A stretch of 64,000 bases of DNA. Source: Trileptium ribeirensis. Taxonomy: Eukaryota > Nematoda > Enoplea > Enoplida > Thoracostomopsidae. The notes under the pieces were generated by a model. The model was given only the letters and a program-made list of their open reading frames with translations, did no database searches and was not told the DNA's origin. Position 1 is the first letter of the stretch. Every line of letters begins with the position of its first letter. This document shows positions 9,660-24,000 of this stretch, one piece after another. The position numbers and the translations under genes were made by a program. The DNA lies in NCBI GenBank assembly GCA_030248225.1, contig JASANE010017530.1, forward strand, positions 62,001-126,000, read 5' to 3'.

Positions 9660-12600
9660 TGTTACAGGTGAATAAACAAAATGACTAGTGGTATCCGTAT
9701 TTTGAGTCGGCACCTTTAAGAAGACAAAACTACGTGTAGATGAAGAACAAACCAAAATCGCGAAGTTTACAGTTTTATCGGTTTAGCGAGAATTTGGAGA
9801 AGAGAGATAATTGATCAGCGGAAACAAAAAATAGATGTAAAATAGTTTTCTGTTACGCAATGAACATAAATTTACAAAAATCAAGCAACTTATTAGTCAT
9901 GAGTGACGCATGCAAACAAAGAAATTAAAAAAATATTCTGCAAAGACAAATATTTGAATGAATTGAGGCTCACAAAAGTTCCCGTTATATTAATAAACTC
10001 ATGCTACACTCTGTGCGAAGTTGTGCTCGAGGCTATATTAACAAATAATAATGACAAAAGTACAACGGTACACAGGGAAATAACCCAAAATAAATTAAAG
10101 TAATTTATAAAAATTACTGATCCCAAAACACAAATTACCTCTGCTGTAACACCATCATGTATCTAAAATTTGCTGTGATAACGAAAAATATGTAATATTA
10201 TTTGCTGTTGAGTTTACGCACTGGGTGGCATCAAAAATTCAGAAAAATAGTTAAATATGTACCTATCGGAAAATGTTGGTGTTGTATGTTATAGTGCACC
10301 ATCGAGATATTGCGTCATCGAGCTATATAGATAAAAATTATTAATTTCAGTTGTACAAAAAAATGGCTATAACATCATAGTTTGTAGGTTTTTACAATTA
10401 TTGTAGGTTTCTTGAAGATCCGTAAGGTTCACCGCAACATTATTAATAATCATAATTTGTCTACTTTTGGGCTATTAGCTCAAATATGACAACCTGCAAA
10501 ACTATGAAGCAACACTTGAAAACTCAAAAACAGAATCGTGTATGTGATATTAATGCACATATATTTGCTCGTATCTAGGCACGATGCGAAGCAGATTCAG
10601 TTTGGTCCACAAGAACTACATTTCAGTATGCATCCACAGCTTGGTTTCTCTTCGGCGTAAAATCTCATGATACATACATCATGTTCTGAAATACCAACCA
10701 CTACAATATTACTTTTCCTCTGCTCCGTTTGTTTGTATAATATAATGGAAAAACTGTCTAAATTATTTATTATAGTAAGTAACACAGAGAAATATGTTCA
10801 TCCCATTGGATCGTACAAGCTTTTGACACGGGTGTTATCATCTCAGTTCCCTTTTTTGCACGATACAAAGGCTAGAAGCCTTATCTGTGATGGAAAGCCA
10901 TACAAATTAATTCGATTTCGTTCAAGCTTTCGAAGCCAATGAAACAATGCATATATATGTGATTATCGATTATCGATAATATGAAAATAGTAGCTTTAAG
11001 ACATGAGCAAAGCGTAAGCACTTCTATTTTGATATGTAGCCATTGCGTTGTGTTAACATCGTATCAGCTTTGTTGTCATCTACATAAGCACACCTTAAAA
11101 TCGCTGCACGGATTCGGTTCAAATCACGGTTCGGACAGTGAAGCAGGCACCCGGACACGGGGAGCAGCGCTGACAAATGCCCCTCCCACAAATCAAGCAG
11201 GAGAAAGTGATTCGTTGTACCCCCACCCACGTTTCCACAAATTTTTTTCCAATGTACCCAAAATATTTCGCAAGCCCTCTGGGGAGGGGGGAGGTGGACG
11301 GGCCCGGTCACAACGGGCTAACCGCTTAACCTTGTTGACACTTATACCCCAAATGTGTTTATCTAATCTTGCCCCATACGTGTTTTCTTGGCTTTCCCAA
11401 GGAGAAAGGAGTGGGCCCCAGGTATTTCTCTGCACGACTGAAAATAGGACAATTTTTTTCTGAGAGGCAAAAAATGCGCCAGTTTTTCAATATGGAACTA
11501 ACTTTTAGTCCTAAGGAACTAAAAACACTATCATTGCCGTCAATGTATAGGGTTTCTCTACATAATATGTATTATTATTGAATCGGCTATTTATGTTATT
11601 TTCGCACTTTTCAGTTTGCCAGTTCAGGTGGGGTCCCCCAGTTTGACTTGGGAGAACCGAATTTCTCATCCTCAGTTCCTCTCCCAAGTTCGGTTCCCCC
11701 AGGTACTTTGGTGGCAGTTTTGTAAAGCCATACGATATTGTCCTGTCTTGCCGACCCAGATTTAATTTGGCGTAGCTTGTACCCAGATTTTTTTTATCGT
11801 AGCTTGCCTCCAGACACAAAATACTCGTTCCCGGGTGTCTGCGGTAAAAAACCATCACTTAGGCAGTATTAAATATATCTAGAATGAGAACTTACTTAGT
11901 TTGAAGCAGTATTCGTGCAACGGCAATGTTAGTAATTATATCGTATATAGTTGAGACGAAGGGTTAAAAGCTGAGGAAACTGAATCACGATAAATCCGTT
12001 TTGGGCTTTAAACAATAATTGTTTATTTACCGGCGGTAGCTAAATGGCTATTGTGTTTCATTTCTTTATTGTTACATAGTATATAAACTTTTAACCAGCG
12101 GGACAGAATTGCAGGCAGGCGGGTTTTGGTGGTAACATTTTTGGCCCGTTTAGTACAAACGTGTTTTAACTAGTACGTAAAATTTCTACTCGACAACAAT
12201 GAATATTTTTAGCCACGCGTCAGCGTGGATATTAGTTTCGGAATCTGTCATTATAATCGTTATCAGACACTCACGCATATGTAGTAGCTAAAATCTCAGG
12301 CCTGTAATATCTGCAGGCATATAAAGTAAGCCAATAATATATACATACATCAAATTTACACACGTGTAATAATAAAATTTCTGCTTTTCATACGAAAAGC
12401 TTCTAATATCATTATGTCTCTGCGTTTTGGCGTTTGTTTGTTGTTATCTTCATTTTCAAGTAGCTACCTTAAGTCATTAGAGTTTGTAACGTTGAACAGA
12501 AATTTCTGACATTTCCAGACTTTAAGTTCAACGTGATAACTAATTACCGTTAAAATACTCTAAATTCAGTTTTCACTTAGTATGTCCATGTATAATGTAT

Positions 12601-13760
12601 AGGTTTCAGCGAAAGATCTAAACTAAGTACGAAGTAAGATTTTGTTCATTTACAGCTAGTTTGCCATTTTGTTCTTAATGAAAACGTAACTAGAACAAGA
12701 CTAGTCGTCTGGCAAATTGAGGTTTTCCAGACTCCAGCCATGCTTCGATTGCGCTTTCAAACGAACATGACGTGTTTGCTGCATACCTCCCCAGGCGGAG
12801 AGTAAGTCGTGATTATATTTGTAAATTACGTTTTATAACGAAACATAATTTAATGCCGTACCATGAGGTATGTCTTTCTGATTTTTTGTAAATAGTTTGC
12901 TTTCCTTTCGTTTTGCAATCTGCTGTCCGTCACAGTAGTAGCACTTATTGAGTGTAGTTTCAAGTAATTGCGGATTATTAGTGTTTGTCATGACTGGTAC
13001 GGTACCGTAAATTACTGCGTGGATATGAATTACCGAAGCAATAAATACAATCCTTAGAATATTTTCGCCGCCACGAAACTTTCAGGCATCGTGACTTATA
13101 CATTTACTGCTTCAGCATATTCCTGCATTGTATTTTATTATATAAAACCAAGCTCTATACTGGATATTTAGAGGCTTGTAAAAAATAATTGATTACGTTT
13201 TACGCCAGTTCTGTCACACAATACAATTGACTTGCGAAATGAATATTATACGCATCTAACATTGTTTTTGATTTAGCTTGACCGCACATAAGTAATATTT
13301 TTTGGATCAGGACTATCATGAAAAATGCAATCTGGTGATGACGATAAGTAGTTAGATGGTAGTTGATATTTTTATAGAACATGAAATGGTAATTTCTCGC
13401 ACGTGGAATTACAACATAATGTAGTAGGATAATAACGTTTACAGCCGGTAGCTGTTATAGTTTCGCTATATTTATAAAGCGGCTAAATCAATAGTCTACC
13501 TCAAACACGAGACCTTCACGTTAAGGCAAAGGGAACAAAAACATTAAGCTACATAGTTGACTTTCATTTATGTAATTATTAATCACAATATGTAGGCTAA
13601 ATTATATATTCAAGGTTTAGTCTTCGACCGAACTGCCACTGTCAAACATGTATAACTTAATCCAGCAATACATAAAGTTAAAGGATAGTATTAATAAGCA
13701 AAATATTTTAATACATTAATTTTTAGAGCCTGTTCCAATGTTTATACAACAGTATTACCG
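9660..13760. other. Gene-poor 4.1 kb; no supported gene
   Basis: Mostly AT-rich. A GC-richer block at about 11,100-11,340 and another at 11,620-11,830 have long overlapping frames on both strands (160, 95 and 115 codons) without any motif I know; the composition alone explains them. A short palindrome (attatcgattatcgataat) lies near 10,960. If the VPS13-like gene continues downstream, further small exons may hide here; I could not identify one with confidence. Confidence 0.4.
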
Positions 13761-13766
13761 AATGTA

Positions 13767-14050
13767 CAGTCGCGGCCAGAAATAAGTGCAATCGAAAACG
13801 ATCGAAATCGCAATCTATCGAGAATTCGTTTAATCGCAATCGATCGAAATTCCGTTTAATCGAGAAAAATCGAAATTTTTAAATTTAGAAATTTATCTAA
13901 TTGCACGAAAATCGAAAACGATCGGAATCGAACGAAATCGATCGAAATTTCGTTTAATCAAAATCGATCGAAATTTTGATTTAATAGAAATCGATCGGAA
14001 TTTCGATCGATTTCGATCAATTATTTTGCACTTATTTCTGGCCGTGACTG
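13767..14050. mobile_element. Tc1/mariner-type MITE with TA target duplication
   Basis: The 284-bp element begins CAGTCGCGGCCAGAAATAAG and ends with the near-perfect reverse complement cttatttctggccgtgactg. It is flanked by TA on both sides (13,765-13,766 and 14,051-14,052), the Tc1/mariner target. The interior is a run of imperfect 20-25-bp units built on aatcgatcgaaattt.gttt. No transposase is present. The minus open frame 13,893-14,300 overlaps it and is partly made of these units. Confidence 0.85.
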
Positions 14051-14053
14051 TAC

Positions 14054-15016
14054 ATGATTGAACCACAAGTTTCCAAACGAAGGGTAAGAAATGAGTTACT
14101 CCCCTATGCACCGGACCACATACACCATATTTAACAGTCCTCTCCCTTTTCCACCAAAGGCGCGCGAAATTTTTATTGCAATTATGAGCTAAATTGGCGA
14201 AAATGTGAAGATATGAGGAAAAATTTTGCTTACCCCCTGACCTGACTTTCCCTCGGCCAACGAGACGGACCTTGGTTGAACATACAACAACACTAAACAT
14301 TCAACTTTATAAAAGTATCATGCACACGAGCGAATGACAATTTCGTGTTACATTATTCAACTCATTGCTGCCATGTATGAACCCGGGGTTTTATATAGGG
14401 TGAGTTAGAGCTGACCCATCGCTGGCTCCGCGTGACCCCTGAAAGAAACCTCCCCTCTCACCCCCGACACTTACAATTTTTATTTTTAACTGCCACAGAT
14501 TTTGCATCCCCACATTTTTCCAATTTTTCTCTATGTCCTTAATTTTTGTTAAAATTTTGCATAATGTCTGCTAAATGTTTTTTCCGAATTTTCAAAAATC
14601 CAAGAGCTACATATTAACGTAACAAATATCTTGTATATCCGAAAAAGTTCTTTAACAACTTAAAACCTGTTTATCTATTCAACTACGTTGATAAATTACT
14701 TAGTTAGCGAATTGATACTAAAAGCGGAATTTTACTACTCTATTTCAAAAACTTATTTAATCCGAAAAAAAATTTCGCAATATTTTGTTTGGTTTTAATA
14801 TCACGGTTTTCTACCGAATACCACATATTTAACAAAGATCTCGTATTATAAGTGATCGGAGATTACTGTTGCGATAAAACTACATTCGTATGTTAAAACA
14901 AAAATCTTTGACCTGCGCGAATAAGAGTAAAGACGTGCTAAAATATTGAAGATTCAAAAACGAATGTAGCTTTAGCATTGAATTAAATTTTCTAAATATA
15001 AAAATCCCCTGCTTAC
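14054..15016. other. No gene seen; flank or intron beyond the last recognised exon
   Basis: The sequence 14,390-14,470 is GC-rich (gggtgagttagagctgaccc) and looks like a transposon end, but no partner end was found. The exon that should follow 15,017 in the VPS13-like transcript was not found here. Confidence 0.35.
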
Positions 15017-15085
15017 CTCCTTCGATGGCACCGTGATCCAATTCTGAAGTTTGTCTGCTCCAATTTCGCGAATCATTATCGACTC
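15017..15085 (-). CDS. Vps13: VPS13-like exon 10 (23 codons)
   Basis: It reads ESIMIREIGADKLQNWITVP then SKE, continuing the repeat after LLDNRCR. Acceptor tatatttTAG and donor GAG|GTAAGC are both good, and phase is 0 at both ends. In related proteins the next residues are a Cys-x-Pro-Phe-Trp-type segment, which should open the next exon. That exon was not found below 15,017. Confidence 0.85.
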
Positions 15086-18000
15086 CTAAAATATAAATCG
15101 TTTAAACACCTCAACGATAGTCAAATAATCAATCTGCATCTCAATGTGTAATAAAAATATATAGTTGCATTATTTGGGTCACGGCGGACAGAACTAAGTT
15201 CTTGGTGACTTTATTTTTGGTCATTGAGATTTTACGTATTACAATTTAGCTAATCAACTAATCATTTTTACCGAGACTTCATAGTAAAAATTTATATAAG
15301 AGCATGACACTCGATCATACTCGATTAGTTTAAGTTATATGATCATGTGGTCGTATTTCGGCTAACATCCCCTTCCACCCCAAGGATTCCAGCAGGCCTC
15401 CCCCAGGTTTTTCGGGGCGGTATAGACAACCCGCAGTGCCGAAGGTTCCTTGAGGGTAGCATCATACAGTTCGCCGACAACCAATTAGCTTGATGCAGTA
15501 CCGTGAGCGGTAACCCGAAAATCGCCACATCATAATATTAGGCGTTTATATGACTATGACCGAATGTCATACTCTTCTACATGGTTGTCTTTATGGACTC
15601 TTTGTTTTGATTTGAAGTTTTAGTATTACTCAAATAGTTTGAATAGCCGATGGAAGCTGTATATTGCATTGCAAGACAACTCGCTAGTTTCGCCAAGTTC
15701 ACATCGTCATGCTAAGTTTATTACTAATAGCGGTTTTAATGTTTATCAGCTTAATCTACACGCATCTCATTACCAAAACCGAAGTAAACATTTTCAGTAA
15801 TAGTTCTTTTGACCATCATGTTCGACAACAATTCGAACATTATTTCTCCGCCAATCATTATGTTGTTCCATCGTTATCCTAGGTTTGATATCATATAAGA
15901 AACCCTCAATCGATAATAGGAAATGGTGATTTATTGCGCCAGACTTTCATTTAAGGAAATTAATGAATCTTGAATTTAACTGAACATGTGGGAATTTGGG
16001 TATGTGGGAGGTGAAGAACATGGGAAAAATTGACGACAATTCGAACATGGAAAACTGGACCATTGTCCACCACACCCATATCAATTTCAACGCCAGCAAT
16101 ATCAATTTTAGGACAATTTCTTGAATTCAAGTAATTTGCCATCAATTTCGTCAACGTTATCGTGATCTGAATTTAACTACTCCGTTGAAAACTTATAGCT
16201 CTGAATATTTGATTACAAACACTTGATTCGTACTCACTCTACATCTGTTATCCAACAGATAGAACGGGGTAAATGTTACAATCTTTGTGAGCCCCGAATA
16301 CGACATGGTAACGCGGACGCAAACTTCGTAGATTTGACCAAATTTAGTTTTGCAAGTTATACGACCCGAGCTTCCGACGACATCAAGCGGAAATTTGTCC
16401 GACCATTCCGAGTCGGCTATACGAAGAACAGCTTTTTTCGATTCGAACATCGATTTCCCACCACGAAGCGACAGCATCATGGGTTTGTCGAAATCTGCTG
16501 GGTGTTCGGTTACACCTTCTTCAGTCTTCTGTAAAACGAAATATTAGAGAGCAAAATACGAGATAGGCTCATAAAAATGTATGTGAGATGAATTCAGAAC
16601 ATTATTGAGTATCAGTATTATACTGTGAAAAACTTAAGTTGTTTGTAACATTTGTAATATCGACGTGACGCTGCTGCACTACGCACTTCCAAACGCAGTG
16701 CACATACGGACCCCAGTTTAGTAACCTAATGGGCCGACCTTACGGACTCATTTCGGACCATGTCTCTCGGTCTGTCGCAAGAAGCTACGGACCTTAGCAA
16801 GCCGTAAGGGCGCTTCACGGGATGGGTCAGATCCCACCGGATAGGTTGCATAGGTCGCCTACCTGGTACTACCTTTGTGTTCCCCGGGGAGTTTAGCTCT
16901 GTCACCTATTCGCAAGCAAAGAAAACCATACCGCTATTCCCTATCCTTGCCTCATCTGGAAGTTTCATTCAGGTACATCGTTGGGGTTGATCGTAGGCGA
17001 TTTTCGCCATTTAATTTATAGCCAGTGTGTTGTCCCCACTAGGGATCGACAATGCCCGCATTATTAACGCCGGATCGTTTCCGCTCTACCAAATTCAGCA
17101 AGTGATTCCGTCGGATCCTCGTCGACGTTGTTGAAGCTTTGGAGCTCTCGCACAATTCGGTTGTGCATACACATTGAATGGTCGGTGAGCCACGCTAAGA
17201 CTTGCGACGTTTCCAACGTGAAGTTTGAACGCAGATCGTCGACAGGGGCGACGATTTAAAACCACTTTGGCACATATAGTTACATGTAACGTTAGTGAAC
17301 ACACGGACACAACAGATTTTCAACGATTATTTATTGAAGAGCCAATCGATTACACGTTCGGTTATGGATTAATACAGTGCGGTTAAGTATTCGGCAATAC
17401 TAAGCGTACATCAAAAATGGAAATGGTATAAACAGTATAGCATAAGTACATAGTTTGCATAAATAATAGGATTGGGTGAAACCGTGGGTCATAGCCTTCC
17501 TAATCGAACGTACAACCGTAAGCTAAATTAGCTTCAATGGCTACCTTTAGCTTTTACAAAAATTTTAGTTAATGGCTGGGCTTAAAACTTAAAATTGTGG
17601 AAGGAAAGTGGACACGTATGCCGATCGGTACAGCTAACAGGGAGCCAGAAACTAACTGATCGCTCGATAACAATATGCCAATAGGCTGGTTCTAGTAAGC
17701 TGAAGGCTGTTAATAAATGATGAGTAACACACGGAAAAGGCGGCATGTTAAATGAGACTCTAGGTTCGGGGTCAGGTGTGCTACTGCTAGGACACACGAA
17801 TGTCAAAGTGCAATTCAACTGCTTATCCTACTCTGGAAGGAGCTGAATATAATGACAATAAGGTATATTATATACGTACGCATGGTAGCAACAATTTTAT
17901 ACATATCAAGGACATACAACAATCAACAATTATATTGTACAACAGGTAATTGCAGTTCATCAGGATAACACGGTACGTCTCATGAACAGTATGATACATT

Positions 18001-21000
18001 CGAATGACACGACACGACAACAACTATTCGCTAACTCGTAATAAATGATCATAAATTCTACATAGTTACAATGAGTATTCTGATCCATTTTGCTTCTAGG
18101 TGAATCTTTCAAACTCAATAAAATCCCAAGGCTAATTCTCTGTCAGGATTGGGTCTTTCCAAGCATGTGTTTATTATACTCAAGTATATATATGTGCACA
18201 GAAATTTTGAACGGCAAATTCATGGTCTGCTTTAGTTGGCTCAACTTAAACTTATCCGATGGCCAGTTCATTGGGACTTAAAATATCTAGTGTGACTGGC
18301 AAGGCGTGCCAATACGACAAAAGTTCTCTGTAATCAACGGGGAATAAGAATGTTGCCGGTTCGGGGGAGCATATAAAATGCAAGCTGGATTTGACGTCCA
18401 CTAGTAACCAGTTTAGTAGGGGCGTGAATGTTTCGCCCGGTAACACTATCCTTGCTTAATATCGCTTAACGATAGTGAGTAAAATATGGTTACCGATGTG
18501 GTATATAAATGTGATTTTTGATGCTCATGCTCATCTCAATTGTGACCTATTTTCTTTTAGAGGTAACAGTTTCGAGATTTACGCTCGTGAACAGCTGCGA
18601 TTCGAAAGGTGCAGACATCCTAATTCTTGGCTCGTAGGTCCAGGTAGAAGTCGCTTCAGACTTATATCCCAACTCCTAAGATTCTCAGGGAATGTCAGCG
18701 TCCAAAGAAATTGCACCGCTCGGTTTGTATACATTGTCTAGCTTATCAAACATGGGGAATTTAATATGTCCTTTTATGTGAGAATTTCTGCGTTAATTAG
18801 TAACTAAACTGATAATATCCCTAGATTTTAAGGTTTGTAAATGGTTTAATGTGTAATTAACTTAGCGTAACTATTTCCTTTTTGTTTTTTTCGCGATAAC
18901 CACGGTCTGCGTTAATTGCTACGAAGGCCCTAATCAATATAATATATTTAATTTGATAGGGCCTAATTAATTGATTCCCAATTTGGTTCTGTTCCAAAGA
19001 GATAGGGTTAAAACTATAAGCTTTTAAGACAGAAAATGACCCGGACTTCACAGGTCTCCACAGATTTTAGCTTAAATTCTGGGGTTCGGTTATTAGTGGT
19101 ACGACAGCGACGTCAGTGCGTCGCATCTTAAAAAAATCAAATTACTACTGTTTAGAATTCGGAACTAAATACTATCTTAAATCATCCTGTAAACAGATAA
19201 CACTGGTAAGTTAAATCACGACTATGGTACAAATTAGTGGTCTAATTAGCCGGATTTCCTTCTAAATTTAAGGTTAATTTATTGAGTATCAACTTTACCA
19301 AGTTTAAATTTTAGGCTTATCTAAGGGAAAATTTTCTAGTTTGCAACTCGCATGAAGTACTCAAAGAGCAAATATTGCGGAGGATTCTTCTAGTAAATTT
19401 TGACCCAGTAAATTTAATAATATGATATAAATTCACACAAGGGCAAGAGCTGTACAATTCGCCACTACCCAAAGCACGTTACAACAGGTCCGTTCTTCTT
19501 GGTGCCAATTTTTCGCAGCAAGGGCGTTGCCTCAGCCATTTTTAACAAGACTTAAGGTAACGTTCTAGTTGGAACGTATCCTAGCATCCTAACGATCTGC
19601 ATCGCTAAACATATACAAATTTTGGGAACTTAAGGACCATATTAATCCCTACGTTCATCAATCCCAACGTCGCAAAGAAGGAAGTTCGCAATACCGTGGA
19701 CATTGGCGGCCCAGTGCAGACTCACTATATACGGATCGCTAAAATAAAAACAGGTTCGTTCTATATGTACTATCTTAAACTTAATATTAATAGACTTAAA
19801 CTAATTATCTATCGAAACTGAGGAAGACTACGGTTGGGCTTGCGGGAAGGCCACTAGCGAAGCAATACCAACTCTAGGGCTGTCCCCAATTTTCACGAGC
19901 TCAACCGGGTTTTAGAGCTTAGCTTACCAATTGATTCTTAATGATTTGTATGTCCGTATTCTATTTCTCATGGGAAAGTCATTTTGTTATTTATGGTGGC
20001 TCGACATCGGCTGCTAAGCGATGATGCTTGTGCAGGGGTGGAACCCTCTTAAGCTGACAAACCATGCGTCAACGGGAATCCCTATGCAGAAATTTAAGCA
20101 CATCCACGTCCTCTGTCACTCCACATAAACTTCTAAAGCTATACTATACTAACGTATAATTTTATACTTCTATTGCATGACATGGGGGCAGGGGTAAAAA
20201 TTCAATTTAGCCAATATTCATCTGGGAGTTAAAATTATGGGAGACGATGACTCGTAAACCATCGGCACCGAACGTAAAGTCAGCAAAAGTGGCTCAGAAA
20301 ATAACGATACTTGAATACTTTATTGCTAACAGAAATTTAGTTAAAATTTGCTGTCTATAACTGACAAAAGGAGTTTACACATCCGTACTCAACGGTCATT
20401 GCAGCCGTAAAGGAATCTTCTTTTCAAAAGCATCCTAAATCGCGTCCTAAAACAACCAGTTTATCGGTTTTCAGGCTGGGTCTATAGCCCAACATATGTG
20501 GGGCAAACCTAGAAATTTGAATTTATCAAAATTGTGCCATCCTATTTCTTTGGAAATTGGCATGGAGGCTGGGTTTGACTTGTTTTTCCATCAATTCGAA
20601 GGACCGAGCCAACGATGCTACCCAAAACCAATCCGTCGTGTCCCGGTCCGACATAGCATCTCACGATTCTGCTAAAAGTTATATATAAATTTTGCCGTTT
20701 ACAATTAAATTTACCAATACTGATAAATTTAATACTGCAATTGCAGCGACGGCTTATCGGAACTTAGCGACTCCGATACAGCCATGCTGCACTGATGAAA
20801 CTAAATTCCTACAAAGAGGAGAAACAGAAATGCTGTACCTGCAAATATGAAAGCAATATCTGCGTTATGTAAATTTGTGCAAACCCTTTTCCTCCCCTCT
20901 GGTTTTATTTTCACATAATTTCTGAACGAACAATGGCGTTGCCGTGCTCGAGGGCTCAAAACAAAGACCTAAAGGTTCTGTATTTATAAAACAAAAACCA

Positions 21001-24000
21001 TAATTTCTGGAAAAAATTTTGAGTTAAAAAATTTTAGGTGAGGGCGACAAGTTTCGGGTTATCGCGCTAATGAACCCGGTTGAATCCTGTCAACGTTAGG
21101 GCTTCTTTTGAACGATCAAACACTTCGGTGTTGCCTAACAAAATTTTATCAAAATTCTTGTAGTGAATTTCGCGCAAGATTAGTTTTATTCATTTTAGTT
21201 TATACTGACAAATTTTCAATGTGAGCAAATTCAGTAAAGGTGTATGTGAAAATCATGGACTAAACCTAATGAAATTCTCAAAACCAGAATAATAGCAAGG
21301 ATCGGTTAGTGTTAATTTCAAAATATAATTTTTTCTTCCTAGAAAATATTTATTTCACCTCGGTCAGATCAAGGTCGATCCCTAACTCCTAACTTGACGG
21401 AGGGAATAATGTAAAATCAATCTGCGCGAGTGTCGCTTTATTTTATATCCTAACTCATGAACTAGGGCAAATCAAAATGATTTCGGCAAGGATGAAAATT
21501 TTCCTACAGGTCACTCGAGATCAGACTCCCACAGCGGATGGATAACGGAGGAGAGGACGGGGCGGGCAAACAGAGTAGAAAGCCGGCCAACGACGCGTTG
21601 TTCCTAGAATAGACTCGTTCCTACTCATGAAAAGAGTTGTTTCCGACTTCGCCTTCCTACTCCCACACCCGAACTTACTCACCGATATTGATCTTCCGCC
21701 GTCCAACAATCGTTCACGAGAAGGACCACACGAACCAAATATTACGAAAAACCAGCATAAATTCTCCAAGTAAAATAAGCTACGAAGCCGGACAGTAAAG
21801 TCGTCCGAAGTCCGCGCTGCGGAAGTCAAACTGAATCGCTGACTTTAGTCGGGTCAGTTAACCCCAACTGTCGGTTTCTTCGATTCCGGTCTCCGGTCAA
21901 CCGGAGTCCGCTGTTTCGGTCTTTTCGTCCTCCACCGTCCACCAATCATCCACGAGGGAGATCATGCGAGTACAAACAACGATACAAAATAACATAGATT
22001 CGCTTTCTAATATGAGTATCAGTCAGAGTCGGACAGTAAAATGGTCCGAATTTCGCGCTACCGATATCGACCGAAGTTTTTTGTCGGCATCGTTAATATG
22101 GACTGTCGGTTTCTTTGATGCCGATCTTTTATTAATCGGAGGCCGTTTAATAACCGGAGTTCCGGTCTTTTCTGGATTCAACCTATCCAATTTTAAAACT
22201 GGACCGCTACCGTATCGGTGGCGGTACTAAAACAAGGGAAATTCCTTAGATTCCTTTGGAATAGGGGTAATTAGTGCTTTCGTAAAATTTTACGAGCGTC
22301 GTCTACGGGACCTCAAATTTTACCATCGCCTCGATCTCAGGTCAACAAAATCGTCAATTTTTGCTACGATTTGTCACACCTTTTCGGACACCTAAATTCC
22401 AAAATGGTAACTTAATAAAAAACCCCCATTTTGTTTACTTCTTCCTTTCTATTTAATCCCCTAATTATACAATAATTAGCATAAAATTAAAGATATTCGT
22501 ATTACCAAAAGTTACTTAATATATAAATATTAAATTTAAGTGTTACTTATGTACTGTTTAGTTTATAGTTAAAGAATTTATAAATATATTTATATATAAA
22601 GTTATATTATTATATTATAAAGTTATTAATAAATATATAATGTATCATTCTCTTGATAAATGGCAGTAGTAGACAAAGTCGAAAACAAACAGTGGCACCT
22701 AATTCAGCAATAAAACTAAGTACTGTACGAGCCAAATGAATAATATAGTATAGGAACGAAACGCAGGATACATAAAATTACCATTAAACGTTTTTAAAAG
22801 CAACTGCAGCTAAGCACTGTCAATCTGTCCCCTTGTACATCGGCATTATCCAAACACTAGCCTCCACCATCGCTATATTCAATCAATCACCCTTTTTATT
22901 CGTAGTGTTTTCGAAAAACTATTTCTCGTCGAGAAACAATACGCCATACAACTGACGTCGCAAAATGCCATCAGAATCACGCCAAATTATACGAATAAAT
23001 GATTCGCACATTGCCAACTTGATTCTCCTCCGCCCTCAAAAAGATCGCTGTGTATGGAGGTCAGGGCGTATATAAATAAGTGATAAGCAGTTATCAGTCT
23101 ACATCTAAGGTAGAAATGTTGAACAGGCGAATAGACAGTTGATACAGTATCGAAGCTGCATAAGACAGACGACGAAGTTAGAAAACGTATAGCGGTTAAT
23201 AAATACTGAGCGAGAATGAGCAATAAGAAGTCCGGAGCGGAGTTTCAAAAAAAGATGTAGAGCGATCATCAAGCACGGTTTATCGGAAATATGAAAAATC
23301 CAATATAAAAAGGAGTTTCTAATAGACAGCTTTGCTTAAATACTAGAAGGAGGAAGCAATCCGAAAGTGACATTAAAATTTAGTAATTCAGGACTTCTTG
23401 AATCTCTTCTACGGACATTGCAGATATTGGAAACATCTGTTGACGTAGCTGATGAATAGATTCGCTTATGGTTTGCACGCCAAGATGCAGTTCAGACATG
23501 GTTAAGTCGACATTAGTAGTTCACTCAGCTTGATGTGTGCATAGTAGTTCACCGAACTCATTGAACTTCGATAGGAACTGCTCGAATATGCCCGACAGAT
23601 GGTCTATCTTATACCGAGTCAAAGTCGTTTGTTCACCGAATTTCTGCTCATGATTGTCAAGTTTGGTTTTGAATTCGGCTAGATCATTTTGCCTTGAAGA
23701 AACGACAGCGATGAAGTTGGATCAGATAGCTCAGACATTTTCTCTGATACTGACATTCATTCTGACATCTCATCCCCATCGATAGGCTCGATGTTTGACG
23801 GAGTCAAGTCATGCACAGATATATTATCATCTGCATTCGAAGTCGATGGCATCAGCTCGTCGCTTTCAGTCGATGGAGCTGGCACGGTCTGAATGTCGAT
23901 GGTACTGGCTTGTTGTCTGCAGTTAACGAAGAACGTGCAGAGTTATTGCCTGAGAGGTTGTAGTTGCTTTGTTCGAGCTGCCTTAAGGACATTGCCCAGT

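Noticed and set aside
10597..10785. Minus frame with a Cys-containing end as the missing next VPS13-like exon
   Set aside because: An acceptor-like tttcag exists, but the text does not resemble the expected segment after exon 10 and no donor follows before the stop.
11024..11463. 160- and 95-codon overlapping frames as a gene
   Set aside because: Both strands are open because the stretch is GC-rich; no domain, no splice context, no start context.
12720..12835. Candidate exon with gtaagt on the plus strand
   Set aside because: The frame before gagtaagt is closed in two of three readings and the third matches nothing; no acceptor was convincing.
13893..14300. 135-codon minus frame as a gene
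   Set aside because: Half of it is the interior repeat of the Tc1-type MITE.
15343..15528. GC-rich minus frame as a VPS13-like exon
   Set aside because: It lies inside the 15,086-16,237 intron, no phase-compatible splice sites surround it and the translation is unlike VPS13.
15960..16154. 64-codon minus frame just downstream of exon 9 as coding
   Set aside because: Exon 9 splices in phase 0 straight to 15,085; part of this frame is a dispersed repeat shared with 28,780.
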